From contig NZ_CP047146.1 in the NCBI RefSeq assembly GCF_009834125.1, positions 3,899,501 through 3,963,500 on the forward strand: DNA of 64,000 bases. Direction: 5' to 3'. The notes under the pieces were generated by a model. It did not search any database and was not told the origin of the DNA. It saw only the letters and a program-made list of their open reading frames with translations. Position 1 is the first letter of the stretch; each line of letters starts with the position of its first letter. Both the position numbers and the translations under genes were made by a program. Below, piece by piece: positions 1 to 9,224 of the stretch. The DNA is from Streptomyces sp. GS7 (lineage in GTDB: Bacteria; Actinomycetota; Actinomycetes; Streptomycetales; Streptomycetaceae).

Positions 1-3000
1 GCGTCTCCTCGATGGGCTTCGGCGGCATCAACGCCCACGTCGTCGTCGAACACGCCGACGGCCTGCGCAAGGCGAAGCTCGGCACGGTCACCCGAAGGCT
101 GGAACGCTCCCGCCAGGACTGCGAGTTGCTCCTGCTCGATGCCGACAGCACGACCAAGTTGAGGGAACGGGCCAGGAAACTCGCCGGGTTCAGTGCGCGG
201 CTGTCCTTCGCCGAACTGTCGGACCTTGCCGCCACCCTGCGTAACGAACTGACAGGCGGGCCGCTGCGGGCGGCGGTTGTCGCCGACTCGCCCGAACAGG
301 CAGCCGAGCGCTTCCGCAGGCTGCTCACCCTGCTGGAAAGCGGCAGGAGTTCGGTGATCGACGACGACGGCGGCGTCTTCATCGGCGACGCCACCTCCCC
401 GCCGCGGACCGCCTTCCTCTTCCCGGGGCAGGGCGCCGGGCGTCGCGGCAACGACGGAGCGCTACGTCGCCGCTTCGCGGACGTCGACGAGTTCTACCGC
501 GCGAACCAGCCTCCCACCGCGGACGATCCGGTGGCGACGGCGGTTGCCCAGCCCCGCATCGTCACCTCGTGTGCGGCCGGCCTCCGGGTCCTCGACGCGC
601 TCGGGATCGAGGCGGTCGGGGCCGTCGGCCACAGCCTGGGCGAACTCACGGCACTGCACTGGGCCGGTGCGATGAACGAGGGCGCCCTGCTCGACCTCGC
701 CGCGGTACGGGGCCGCATCATGGCCGAGGCGAGCGACGGCGACGGAGCCATGGCGAGCATCGCGGCCGCCCCGGAACCGGTCGAAGCGCTGCTGGCCGGT
801 GAGCCGGTGGTGATCGCCGGCTACAACAGTCCCACGCAGTCGGTGGTTTCCGGTCCGGCCGACGCCGTCCAGCGGGTGTGCGAACGCGCGGCGCTCCAGG
901 GGCACAGTGCCACCCGGATCGCCGTGTCGCACGCGTTCCATTCCCAGGCCGTGGCCACGGCGGCCACGGCGTTCGGAACCCACCTCGCGGAGGTCGCGTT
1001 CACACCGCTGCGCCGCAGGATGGTGTCAACGGTCACCGGGGAGCCACTGGCCCCCGACGCCGACGTCCGGCGACTGCTGGTCCGCCAGGTGGTGAATCCC
1101 GTGCGGTTCAGCGAGGCGGTGGCCGCGCTCGCCTCCGACGTCGACCTGTTCCTTGAGGTCGGTCCGGGCCGGGTACTGCGGGGACTGGTCGGCGAGATCG
1201 CCCCGACCGTCCCCGTGCTGTCGTTGGAGACGGACAGCCCGTCGCTCTCCGGCCTCCTGCACGCCATCGGGGCGGCGTACGTCCTGGGCGCACCGGTGAG
1301 GTACGAGGCCTTGTTCGGCGACCGCTTCACCAGACCCCTTTCGCTGGACAAGGAGTTCACCTTTTTCACCAGCCCGTGCGAATCCGCTCCGGACGGCGTG
1401 TTCGGCACGGAGGAGACGGATGCCGAGCCGGCGTCCACTGTGGGGTCGGCGGAGAGTCCCGTCGGCGACGGGGAGGGGGAAGGGGCGTCAACCGGATCGA
1501 ACGGCCCGGCCGCAGACAGCCTTGAGGTGCTGAGGCAGCTCGCGGCCGACCGGGCCGAGTTGCCCCTCGTCGCCGTCACCCGGGACAGCAACCTGCTGGA
1601 CGAACTGCATCTGAGCTCCATCACCGTCGGCCAGATCGTGAACCAGGCATCCCAGCAACTCGGACTGCCCGCCCCGGTGGCCACGTCGGCCTTCGCCACC
1701 TCCACCCTCGCCGAACTCGCGGCAATGCTCGATGAGCTGGGCGGCAGCTCGCGGGAGGACGAGCCGGGGCGGCGGGTGGCCCAGGGCGTCGGGCCGTGGG
1801 TGCGCGCGTTCTGCGTGGACTTCGTGCCGGCGGAGGCCGGACAGGCCGCCGCGCCGGTGGGGTCCGGTGCGTGGCGGTTGTTCGCGCCCGACGGGCATCC
1901 GGTCGCCCGCGAGCTGCACGAGGCGCTGAACCGGGCAGGATGCGGAGGCGGTGTGGTGCTCTGCCTGCCGCAGGACTGCGACGAGGGGCACGTGGCCGTG
2001 ATGTTGGCCGCGGCGCGTGCGGCGCTGGCCGCCGACCGGCCGACGCGCTTCGTCACCGTCGGGGACCGACGCGGTGCCGCGGGCCTGGCCAAGACGCTGC
2101 ACCTGGAAGCGCCGGACATCGTCACCACCGTCGTCACCCATCCGCTGCCGCGGGACATGCCGGCCGACCGGGTGCGGCAGGTGGTGCCGAAGCTCGTCGG
2201 CGATGTCGCGGCGACCGTGGGATTCAGCGAGGTCCGCTACGACGAGGCCGGTCTGCGCACGGTGCCGGTACTGCGCCCTTGGGCACTTGCCGCCGATCGG
2301 GCCGCTGCGGAGTCGCTGGTGCCGGGCGACGTACTCCTGGTCACCGGCGGCGGCAAGGGCATCACGGCGGAGTGTGCGCTCGCCCTCGCTCGCGACACCG
2401 GCGCCTCGGTCGGGCTGCTGGGGCGTTCGGCACCGGAAACGGACCCGGAGCTCGCCGGGAACCTGGCACGCATGGCCGCCGCAGGGGTGTCCTTCCGTTA
2501 CGTCCAGGCGGACGTCACCTCGGCAGACGAGGTCAAGGAAGCCGTCAACGAGATACAGCTGTTGCTGGGACCGGTGACAGCGGTACTGCACGGTGCCGGC
2601 CGCAACGCGCCCAACTCGTTGGCGCATCTCGACGAGTCGGCCTTCCGACGCACACTCGCGCCGAAGACAGCCGGTCTTGAATCGGTTCTCGCCGCCACCG
2701 ATCCCGGAGCACTGCGGCTGCTGATCACGTTCGGCAGCATCATCGGCCGCGCCGGCCTGCGCGGCCAGGCGGACTACGCCACCGCGAACGACTGGCTCAC
2801 CGACCTGACCCGCAGAATCCAGGACAGTCAGCCGGACTGCCGCTGCATCGCCCTGGAGTGGTCGGTGTGGTCGGGCACCGGCATGGGCGCGCGCCTGGGT
2901 GTCCTCGAATCCCTCATGCGCGAGGGAATCGAGCCGATTCCGATCGACGAGGGCATCGCCGTACTCAAGCAGGCGATCGCGGACCCGCACGCCCCTACCG

Positions 3001-4526
3001 CGCTCGTCGTCATGGGGCGTGCCGGTGCACTGCCGACGCTGACGGTGGAACACCGCGACCTTCCCCTCCTGCGGTTTGTCGACCGAGTCCAGGTGCACTA
3101 CCCGGGGATCGAGCTGGTCACCGACGCGGAGCTGTCCCCCGGCGGTGACCTCTACCTGGCGGACCACCTGCTCGACGGCGATCTGCTCTTCCCCGCGGTG
3201 TTCGGCCTGGAAGCCATGACGCAGGTCGTCTCGGCACTCACCGGGCGCCCGGAACCACCCGTTCTGGAGGATGTCGAGTTCCCACGGCCCATCGTCGTCC
3301 CCGCCGACGGCACGACGACGATCAGGATCGCGGCACTCGCCGAGGACGACACGGTCGTCCAGGCGGTCGTCCGCAGCAGTGAGACCGGCTTCCAAGCCGA
3401 CCACTTCCGCGCCACCCTGCGGTACCCCGGGGCGGCACCGGCGGGGGACCGACGAGGTCCGGACGCGGACCCGGCGCTGCGACTGCCGCTCGACCCCGAG
3501 CGGAAGCTCTACGGTCCGGTGCTCTTCCAGGGACCCCGGTTCCAGCGGCTGCTCGGCTACCGGCGGCTCACCGCACAGCACTGCACCGCCGAGATCTCCA
3601 ACGTGCCGGTCGCCGACTGGTTCGCGGGCTTCCTGCCCAGGGACCTGATCCTCGGGGATCCAGGCACCCGGGACGCCCTCATACACGCGGGCCAGTGCTG
3701 CGTGCCGGAGGCGACCCTCCTCCCCGTCGCCGTCGAACGGCTCCGGCCGGCCGACCCGAACACCGTGCGCGATGCCGACACCGTCACGCTGCATGCGGAA
3801 GAACGCCAACGGGACGGCGACACGCACGTGTTCGACCTCGACGTACGTGATCCGGCAGGACGGCTCGTAGAGCACTGGGAGGGGCTGCGCCTGCAGGCGG
3901 TCCGCAAGAAGGACGGCACGGGCCCCTGGGAGCCGACACTGCTCGGCCCCTATCTGGAACGACACGCCGAGACGGTACTGGACCGGGTACCCCGCTGTGT
4001 CGTGTGGCCGGACGGCGACGAACCGGCCGACGGGCTGGCCGCCCGCCGGCGGCAGACGGCCAGGGCGGTGAGTTGCGCCCTGGGCCGGGAGACGATCGTG
4101 CGGTACCGCCCGGACGGCAGGCCGGAAATCGACGGGGAGTTGGCGGTCTCCTCCTCGCACGGTGCCGGGACGACGTTCGCCGTGGTGGGTACGGCACCGG
4201 TCGGATGCGATGTGGAGACCGCCGTGGAACGGCCGGCCGAGCAGTGGAGCGGACTGATCGGCGCCGCCGGGCTCACGCTGGCCCGACTGCTGGCCGGGGA
4301 GCGCGGCGAGGCTCTCTCGCTCGCCGCCACCCGCGTCTGGGGTGCGATGGAGTGCCTGCGGAAGGTTGGATACGCCCGCCCTCAACTGACGGCCGAGACA
4401 AGGACAGGCAAGGACCGCTGGGTCGAGCTGCATGCCGGGAGGGCGAGGATCGCCAGCTTTCCGGCCACGCTGCGGGGGTGTGCCGAACCGGTGGTCTTCA
4501 CGATACTCACCGAAAGGGACGACTGA
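1..4526 (+). CDS. pksE: Enediyne polyketide synthase PksE, 3' part (5' end cut by the window)
   Basis: Iterative type I synthase that builds the polyene precursor of an enediyne warhead on its own ACP. The reading frame is open from base 3, and the first residues (VSSMGFGGINAHV) are the end of a ketosynthase, so about 450 residues lie off the left edge. Counting from the Met at base 12, I see an AT with FPGQG near 137 and GHSLGE near 205; an ACP with LHLSSITVGQIV near 533, the enediyne-type serine motif; a KR with VTGGGKG near 775; a DH with its His in ADHLLDGD near 1050; and a C-terminal phosphopantetheinyl transferase with GCDVE near 1397 and WGAMECLRK near 1442. This domain order is specific to the PksE family. 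The thioesterase gene follows after 2 bp, so the two are probably co-transcribed. The exact enediyne class cannot be told from this part. Confidence 0.95.
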   Translation, partial: VSSMGFGGINAHVVVEHADGLRKAKLGTVTRRLERSRQDCELLLLDADSTTKLRERARKLAGFSARLSFAELSDLAATLRNELTGGPLRAAVVADSPEQAAERFRRLLTLLESGRSSVIDDDGGVFIGDATSPPRTAFLFPGQGAGRRGNDGALRRRFADVDEFYRANQPPTADDPVATAVAQPRIVTSCAAGLRVLDALGIEAVGAVGHSLGELTALHWAGAMNEGALLDLAAVRGRIMAEASDGDGAMASIAAAPEPVEALLAGEPVVIAGYNSPTQSVVSGPADAVQRVCERAALQGHSATRIAVSHAFHSQAVATAATAFGTHLAEVAFTPLRRRMVSTVTGEPLAPDADVRRLLVRQVVNPVRFSEAVAALASDVDLFLEVGPGRVLRGLVGEIAPTVPVLSLETDSPSLSGLLHAIGAAYVLGAPVRYEALFGDRFTRPLSLDKEFTFFTSPCESAPDGVFGTEETDAEPASTVGSAESPVGDGEGEGASTGSNGPAADSLEVLRQLAADRAELPLVAVTRDSNLLDELHLSSITVGQIVNQASQQLGLPAPVATSAFATSTLAELAAMLDELGGSSREDEPGRRVAQGVGPWVRAFCVDFVPAEAGQAAAPVGSGAWRLFAPDGHPVARELHEALNRAGCGGGVVLCLPQDCDEGHVAVMLAAARAALAADRPTRFVTVGDRRGAAGLAKTLHLEAPDIVTTVVTHPLPRDMPADRVRQVVPKLVGDVAATVGFSEVRYDEAGLRTVPVLRPWALAADRAAAESLVPGDVLLVTGGGKGITAECALALARDTGASVGLLGRSAPETDPELAGNLARMAAAGVSFRYVQADVTSADEVKEAVNEIQLLLGPVTAVLHGAGRNAPNSLAHLDESAFRRTLAPKTAGLESVLAATDPGALRLLITFGSIIGRAGLRGQADYATANDWLTDLTRRIQDSQPDCRCIALEWSVWSGTGMGARLGVLESLMREGIEPIPIDEGIAVLKQAIADPHAPTALVVMGRAGALPTLTVEHRDLPLLRFVDRVQVHYPGIELVTDAELSPGGDLYLADHLLDGDLLFPAVFGLEAMTQVVSALTGRPEPPVLEDVEFPRPIVVPADGTTTIRIAALAEDDTVVQAVVRSSETGFQADHFRATLRYPGAAPAGDRRGPDADPALRLPLDPERKLYGPVLFQGPRFQRLLGYRRLTAQHCTAEISNVPVADWFAGFLPRDLILGDPGTRDALIHAGQCCVPEATLLPVAVERLRPADPNTVRDADTVTLHAEERQRDGDTHVFDLDVRDPAGRLVEHWEGLRLQAVRKKDGTGPWEPTLLGPYLERHAETVLDRVPRCVVWPDGDEPADGLAARRRQTARAVSCALGRETIVRYRPDGRPEIDGELAVSSSHGAGTTFAVVGTAPVGCDVETAVERPAEQWSGLIGAAGLTLARLLAGERGEALSLAATRVWGAMECLRKVGYARPQLTAETRTGKDRWVELHAGRARIASFPATLRGCAEPVVFTILTERDD

Positions 4527-4528
4527 CC

Positions 4529-4960
4529 TTGCAGCCCTACTACGAGTACCGCCACCTGGTGGGATTCGAGGAGACCAACCTCGTCGGGAACGTCTACTAC
4601 GTCAACTACCTCAGATGGCAGGGGCGTTGCCGTGAGATGTTCCTCCGCGACAGGGCGAGGGACGTACTCGACGACATTCGGGGGGACCTCAAGCTCTTCA
4701 CCCTCAGATGCGACTGCGAGTTCTTCGCCGAGATCACCGCGTTCGACGAACTGTCGATCCGCATGCGCCTGGAGGAGGTGACCCAGACGCAGATAGGTTT
4801 TGCCTTCGACTACGTCAGGCTCGGCTCGGAGGGCGAACGGCTCGTCGCACGCGGACGCCAGCGCGTGGTGTGCATGCGCGGCCCGAACAACGACACACGG
4901 CCGACCCATATACCTGATTCACTGCGCCAGGTACTGGCCGCCGTCGCGAGCGAAGGTTAG
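4529..4960 (+). CDS. Enediyne thioesterase (CalE7/SgcE10/DynE7 family)
   Basis: A 143-aa hot-dog-fold thioesterase that releases the polyene chain from PksE. The conserved N-terminal block FEETNLVGNVYYVNYL followed by RCREMFL is the hallmark of the enediyne E10-type enzymes, and the length fits the family. The start is a TTG two bases after the pksE stop, with AAAGGGAC upstream; no other start gives the conserved YYEYRHLVGFEE N-terminus. PksE plus this enzyme form the minimal polyene-producing pair known in enediyne pathways. The other warhead-cassette genes are not in the window and must lie to the left if present. Confidence 0.92.
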   Translation: MQPYYEYRHLVGFEETNLVGNVYYVNYLRWQGRCREMFLRDRARDVLDDIRGDLKLFTLRCDCEFFAEITAFDELSIRMRLEEVTQTQIGFAFDYVRLGSEGERLVARGRQRVVCMRGPNNDTRPTHIPDSLRQVLAAVASEG

Positions 4961-4963
4961 GGA

Positions 4964-4998
4964 CTGTCCGACGGGCCCGGCCCTGACCCGTCGGACAG
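4964..4998 (+). terminator. Hairpin terminator after the pksE-thioesterase unit
   Basis: A perfect 12-bp inverted repeat (CTGTCCGACGGG / CCCGTCGGACAG) with an 11-nt loop begins 3 bases after the thioesterase stop. There is no T tract, as is usual for Streptomyces. It suggests that the enediyne transcript ends here and the exporter gene has its own promoter. Confidence 0.75.
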
Positions 4999-5112
4999 GC
5001 CCCGGGCACGCGCGTCGGCGTTCCCGCAACGGGCGGGTGGCCGACGGAATTTCCTCACAGCGCAAACGTCGTCGGGGTTCCGGCGACCTCCTCCTCGGAA
5101 GGCGTCCGCAAT

Positions 5113-7320
5113 ATGCTGCGACGACTCGGCCATTTCCTCTCCCGTCACGCACGGGCCGTCCTGGCCGTGGCCGGAATCCTCACGCTGGCCGCGGGGGCTG
5201 CCGGGTTCGGTGCGTTCGGTGAACTCAAGGCCGGCGGATTCGACGACCCTAACGCCCCTTCGGCCACGGTCACACGGCGCCTGGAAGCGAGGTTCGGCGG
5301 CACCGACAACCTCGTACTGCTGGTCCGTCCCCGCCGCGGCACGGTCGACACCCTCGCCGCGAAGGCGGCGGGGCGGGCCCTCACGGAGCAGGTCGCCAGG
5401 GCTGAGGGGGTCAGCGGACTCACCTCCTACTGGCGCACCCCCGCCCCCGCCTTGAGGTCCCGTGACGGCCGTGCCGCACTGATCCTGGTCCGGTTGGCCG
5501 GAGACCCACAGCAGGTGAGTACCCGAGCCGACCAGCTGATCGCCGAACACGCCCAGGGCGGCGCGGACGACCGCGAGCTCACCGTCCTGGCCGGCGGGCC
5601 GGCGGGAACCAACCACGATGTGACCGGCCGGGTGGCCGAGGACCTGCGCGCGGCCGAGGCGATCGCGGTTCCGGTCACCGCGGTTCTGCTGATCCTGGTC
5701 TTCCGCGGACTGGTTTCCGCCCTGATACCGCTGGCCATCGGAGTGGTGGCGATCCTCGGCACCCTGGCCGAGCTGGCGCTGATCGCCCGCCTCACCGACG
5801 TCTCGGTCTTCGCCATCAACCTGACCACGGCCCTCGGTCTGGGCCTCGCCATCGACTACGGGCTGCTGATGGTCAGCCGGTTCCGCGAACTCTCCTTACG
5901 GCACGGCGAATTGCGGGAGGCGGTTGCCCTGACCGTCGCCACCGCGGGCCGTACCATCCTGTTCTCCGCGGCCACCGTCGCGGCGGCGCTCACCACGCTC
6001 CTGATCTTCCCGCTCTACTTCCTGCGGTCCTTCGCCTATGCGGGGATCGGTGTGATCGCCGTCGCCGCGACCTCGGCGGTCCTGCTCACCCCGGCGCTGC
6101 TCACGGTCGCCGGCAGCCGCATCGCCCGCACGAAGACGACACGGGACGACCCCCGACGCGCGGAAGCGGGATCCCGGCTGTGGGGCCGGATCGGGGAAGC
6201 GGCGGTGCGCCGGCCGTTGCGCTTCGCGCTGCCCGCCGTCGTCCTGCTGCTGGTGGCCGCCACGCCGCTGCTGCGGGCCGGGTTCGGCACCCCCGACGAG
6301 CAGGTCCTGCCGAAGAGTTCGGGCACCAGGCAGGTTGCCACTGCCCTGCGCCACGACTTCCCCAGCGGCACGGGCAACCCGGTAGAGGTGGTGGTCGAGG
6401 GCAGCGCCCCGGTAGCCCCCTACGCCAGGGACCTCGCGGCCCTGCCGTCGGTCGCCGCGGTCGAGACCGGCACCGGTACGTTCACCGCGGGCGCCCCGAA
6501 CGCCGTCCCACCCGCCGACCCCCGCCTGGCCGTTCCCGGACTCCAACACCTCATCGTGCGCACCGGCCTCGACCCGTCAAGTGGCCGTGCACAGCGCCTG
6601 GTCGAGCGCATCCGCGCCCTTTCGCCGCCGGACGGATCGACCGTCCTGGTCGGCGGGACCACCGCCCAACTCGTGGACACCAAGGCGGCCATCGAGGCCC
6701 GGCTGCCGTTCGCCGTGACGATGATCGCCGTCACCACCTTCGTCCTGCTCTTCCTCTTCACCGGCAGCGTGGTGCAGCCGCTGCGCGCGCTGGCACTCAA
6801 CGCACTGGGGCTCGGCGCCATCCTCGGAGCCATGGTGTGGATCTTCCAGGAAGGCCACCTCTCGTCGCTCCTCGGGTTCACCGACAGGCCGATGGACACG
6901 GCGATGACGCTGCTGATGTTCTGCATCGTCTTCGGCCTCTCCATGGACTACGAGGTCTTCGTGATCAGCCGGATCAAGGAACTGCGGGACCAGGGCCTCG
7001 CTACCGGGCAGGCGGTCCCGCAAGGGCTGGCCCGCAGTGGAGGCATCATCTCGGCCGCCGCCGCGCTCCTCGCGGTGAGCCTCCTGGCCTTCACCACGAG
7101 TTCGGTCAGCTTCATGCAGATGTTCGGCCTCGGCAGCGGTCTGGCCGTGCTGCTGGACGCGACGCTGATTCGCGGCGCGCTGACACCGGCCTGCCTCGCC
7201 CTGCTCGGCGATCACGGCTGGTACGCGCCCGGGTGGCTGCGCCGGGCCCACCAGCGGATCGGCCTGAGCGACGCGACCACATCCGCCACAGCGGCAACGG
7301 CACCGTCGGCCGGATCGTGA
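5113..7320 (+). CDS. MMPL/RND-family membrane transporter
   Basis: A 735-aa transporter of the MMPL family, which exports lipids or hydrophobic metabolites using the proton gradient. An N-terminal membrane segment (about residues 14-32) is followed by an extracytoplasmic domain. A membrane bundle near 180-330 contains the family motif LGLAIDYGLLMVSRFREL, and the second half repeats the pattern with FGLSMDYEVFVISRIKE. The length and the two-repeat layout are complete. The ATG is preceded by GGAAGG. Its position beside the enediyne genes suggests export of, or self-resistance to, the product, but a hairpin separates it from them and the substrate is an inference. Confidence 0.9.
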   Translation: MLRRLGHFLSRHARAVLAVAGILTLAAGAAGFGAFGELKAGGFDDPNAPSATVTRRLEARFGGTDNLVLLVRPRRGTVDTLAAKAAGRALTEQVARAEGVSGLTSYWRTPAPALRSRDGRAALILVRLAGDPQQVSTRADQLIAEHAQGGADDRELTVLAGGPAGTNHDVTGRVAEDLRAAEAIAVPVTAVLLILVFRGLVSALIPLAIGVVAILGTLAELALIARLTDVSVFAINLTTALGLGLAIDYGLLMVSRFRELSLRHGELREAVALTVATAGRTILFSAATVAAALTTLLIFPLYFLRSFAYAGIGVIAVAATSAVLLTPALLTVAGSRIARTKTTRDDPRRAEAGSRLWGRIGEAAVRRPLRFALPAVVLLLVAATPLLRAGFGTPDEQVLPKSSGTRQVATALRHDFPSGTGNPVEVVVEGSAPVAPYARDLAALPSVAAVETGTGTFTAGAPNAVPPADPRLAVPGLQHLIVRTGLDPSSGRAQRLVERIRALSPPDGSTVLVGGTTAQLVDTKAAIEARLPFAVTMIAVTTFVLLFLFTGSVVQPLRALALNALGLGAILGAMVWIFQEGHLSSLLGFTDRPMDTAMTLLMFCIVFGLSMDYEVFVISRIKELRDQGLATGQAVPQGLARSGGIISAAAALLAVSLLAFTTSSVSFMQMFGLGSGLAVLLDATLIRGALTPACLALLGDHGWYAPGWLRRAHQRIGLSDATTSATAATAPSAGS

Positions 7321-7426
7321 TGACGGCCGCCGTGCGGCGGGCGCCGGCGGCAGCGCTGTTGCCCGCCCGGGCTGGTGTCCGGGCCGGGGCAGGGCCGAGC
7401 GTCGGGTATTCGCTTGCGTTTGCGCG

Positions 7427-8029
7427 GTGGACGACGAGAATCGCCGCGTGCGCATCCTTTCGTTCCCTGAAGCAGCCACTCCGTCCGAACTGCGGTTGCA
7501 GGTGCGGGAGATACAGGAGCAGGCGTGGCCGTCCGCACCCGGGGCGGTTGCTCCTCCCGACGCTCCCGCCCACGACTCTGCACTCCGGCCGCTGTCGATG
7601 CTGCTCGTCGACGACGGGACGGTGCTGGCCGCCTTGGACATCCTGTCCAAGGACATCGTCCACGCGGGTGCACGCTTCGCCGCCGGCGGACTGAGCACGG
7701 TGGTGACACGGCGGGAGACCCGTGGCCGCGGGCATGGCCGGCGCCTGGTGGCAGCGGCCCGGGAGACGATGCTCGCGCGGAAGCTGGACCTGGGGCTGTT
7801 CACCTGCGACGGCCCGCTCCAGGCGTTCTATGAGAGTGCGGGCTGGCGGATTCTTCCCGGGGCGGTGCTGATCGGCGGGACACCGCACGATCCCTTTCCC
7901 AGCGATCAGGCCGGCTTCGAGAAGGTCACCATGGCCGACTTCTTCTCGTCCGCCGCCCGGGAGGCCGAGGCATCGTTCCACGAAAGCCGCATCGAGCTGT
8001 ATCCCGGGGAGATCGACAAGTTGTGGTGA
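7427..8029 (+). CDS. GNAT-family N-acetyltransferase
   Basis: A roughly 200-aa protein of the acetyl-CoA-dependent GNAT superfamily. The core strand-loop-helix is visible as LSTVVTRRETRGRGHGRRLV near 85-105, where RGRGHGRRLV is the pyrophosphate-binding Q/RxxGxG/A loop. Near 122-138 the stretch GLFTCDGPLQAFYESAGW matches the usual C-terminal 'FYxxxGW' motif. The start is uncertain: a GTG at 7427 and another at 7448 both have weak ribosome sites. Substrate unknown; an antibiotic or small amine is possible given the neighbouring cluster, but nothing in the sequence shows it. Confidence 0.8.
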   Translation: MDDENRRVRILSFPEAATPSELRLQVREIQEQAWPSAPGAVAPPDAPAHDSALRPLSMLLVDDGTVLAALDILSKDIVHAGARFAAGGLSTVVTRRETRGRGHGRRLVAAARETMLARKLDLGLFTCDGPLQAFYESAGWRILPGAVLIGGTPHDPFPSDQAGFEKVTMADFFSSAAREAEASFHESRIELYPGEIDKLW

Positions 8030-8050
8030 GCCGCTGCGCGGACGGCTCAC
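8026..8050 (+). terminator. Hairpin overlapping the GNAT stop codon
   Basis: Inverted repeat GTGAGCCG / CGGCTCAC with a 9-nt loop; the GNAT stop codon (8027-8029) lies in the left arm. A second, stronger hairpin follows at 8087-8119. Together they look like the end of the GNAT transcript. Confidence 0.55.
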
Positions 8051-8086
8051 GGCACAGGGGGAGGGCCGCGCACACCCCGCGGTCCT

Positions 8087-8119
8087 GTTCGTCCACGGGC
8101 CAACCGACCGTGGACGAAC
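8087..8119 (+). terminator. Second hairpin downstream of GNAT
   Basis: Perfect 12-bp arms (GTTCGTCCACGG / CCGTGGACGAAC) around a 9-nt loop, 58 bp after the GNAT stop and well upstream of the MOSC gene. Probably a terminator; an operator role is possible because of its symmetry. Confidence 0.5.
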
Positions 8120-8223
8120 GCCTGCCCACCGTGCGTCGGCTCGCCGCCGACCCGGGCCTGGCACCGGGCCCTGCGGCCGGTGCGTTCACGGTGGTGGGAT
8201 CACTCCAGGGCTGATCACACCAC

Positions 8224-8267
8224 CCCGACAGGACCGACGTTCTCACCCGACAGGACTGACGTTGTCA
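8224..8267 (+). repeat. Tandem 22-bp direct repeat upstream of the MOSC gene
   Basis: Two adjacent 22-bp copies beginning CCCGACAGGAC, differing at 2 positions, end 28 bp before the MOSC start codon. The 22-bp period (two helical turns) and promoter-proximal position suit a regulator that binds as a dimer of direct repeats; this is inference only. Confidence 0.6.
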
Positions 8268-8295
8268 TCCGGTCGTCGACTGAAGGAGGCGGCAC

Positions 8296-9174
8296 ATGGC
8301 CGACGTCGTAGAGCTGATCTGCTACCCGGTCAAGGGATGCGCGGGCACGTCCATGAGTGACGCGTTCCTCACACCGGCGGGCCTCACGCACGACCGCAGC
8401 TTCATGGTCGTCAGCGAGGAGGGGGTCTACCGCACCCAGCGCCGCCATCCCCGTCTCGCTCTGGTCCGGCCCGCCGTCAGTGCCGACGGCAGCCGGCTCA
8501 CCCTCGACTCGGCCGACTCACCGGGCCGTTACGGCACGGTGCACCTCGACGTCACCACGTCCGCGCCGCGTCGCGACGTCGACCTGTTCGGCGCCACCTT
8601 CCAGGGCATCGACCAGGGCGATGACGCCGCCGCCTGGTTCTCAGGGGTCCTCGGCGCCCCCAGCCGCCTGGTCCGGGTGCCGCCCGAGCACGACCGGATC
8701 GCCGACGGTCTGACACCCGGCCCCTCCGGCTACGCCGACAGCAGCGCCGTACACCTGCTGACCCGGTCCTCCCTCACCCTCCTCGACCGGCGGCTGGCCG
8801 AGCACGGCGCACCGCCCGTGCCGATGAACCGCTTCCGCCCGAACATCGTCGTCGACACCGGCCCCGGCCAAGGCCATGACAGTGACCGCGGCGACTGGGC
8901 GGCCGTACCGCACGCGGAGGACCGCGCACGCCGTATCAGCATCGGCGGGGCCGAACTGGGCTACGCCAAGCTCGCGGTGCGCTGCGCGGTCACCCTCGTC
9001 GACCAGGAGACCGGGGCGCGGCAGCGGCGGGAGCCGCTGCGGACGCTCGCGGGCTACCGGCGAGCGGCGAGTGGGGGCGTGGTGTTCGGCGCGAAGTTCT
9101 CCGTGGTGCGGCCGGGGAAGCTGTCGGTCGGCGACGACGTGGTCGTCCCGGAGTGGGGCGACGCCGAACGGTGA
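8296..9174 (+). CDS. MOSC domain-containing sulfur-carrier protein
   Basis: A 292-aa cytoplasmic protein with an N-terminal beta-barrel (ELICYPVKGCAG, then LTHDRSFMVV near 35-43) and a C-terminal MOSC domain (about 170-285). MOSC proteins move sulfur or bind molybdenum cofactor; the conserved cysteine is seen in KLAVRCAVTLVDQETG near 230. Length and domain order match the YcbX-like family. The start is well supported by AAGGAGG spaced 6 bases from the ATG. A strong bidirectional hairpin follows the stop. It sits alone, so the electron donor or substrate is not indicated. Confidence 0.9.
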   Translation: MADVVELICYPVKGCAGTSMSDAFLTPAGLTHDRSFMVVSEEGVYRTQRRHPRLALVRPAVSADGSRLTLDSADSPGRYGTVHLDVTTSAPRRDVDLFGATFQGIDQGDDAAAWFSGVLGAPSRLVRVPPEHDRIADGLTPGPSGYADSSAVHLLTRSSLTLLDRRLAEHGAPPVPMNRFRPNIVVDTGPGQGHDSDRGDWAAVPHAEDRARRISIGGAELGYAKLAVRCAVTLVDQETGARQRREPLRTLAGYRRAASGGVVFGAKFSVVRPGKLSVGDDVVVPEWGDAER

Positions 9175-9186
9175 CGGCGGAGGCGG

Positions 9187-9214
9187 GGCACCGGGCCTTG
9201 CGAGGCCCGGTGCC
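9187..9214. terminator. Bidirectional terminator between MOSC and DUF642 genes
   Basis: Perfect 12-bp stem (GGCACCGGGCCT / AGGCCCGGTGCC) with a 4-nt TGCG loop, placed between two convergent genes ending at 9174 and 9225. Confidence 0.85.
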
Positions 9215-9224
9215 CGGTTCAGCG

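Noticed and set aside
1488..4433. 981-aa minus-strand ORF opposite pksE
   Set aside because: It mirrors the enediyne synthase codons and has no domain sense; typical high-GC shadow.
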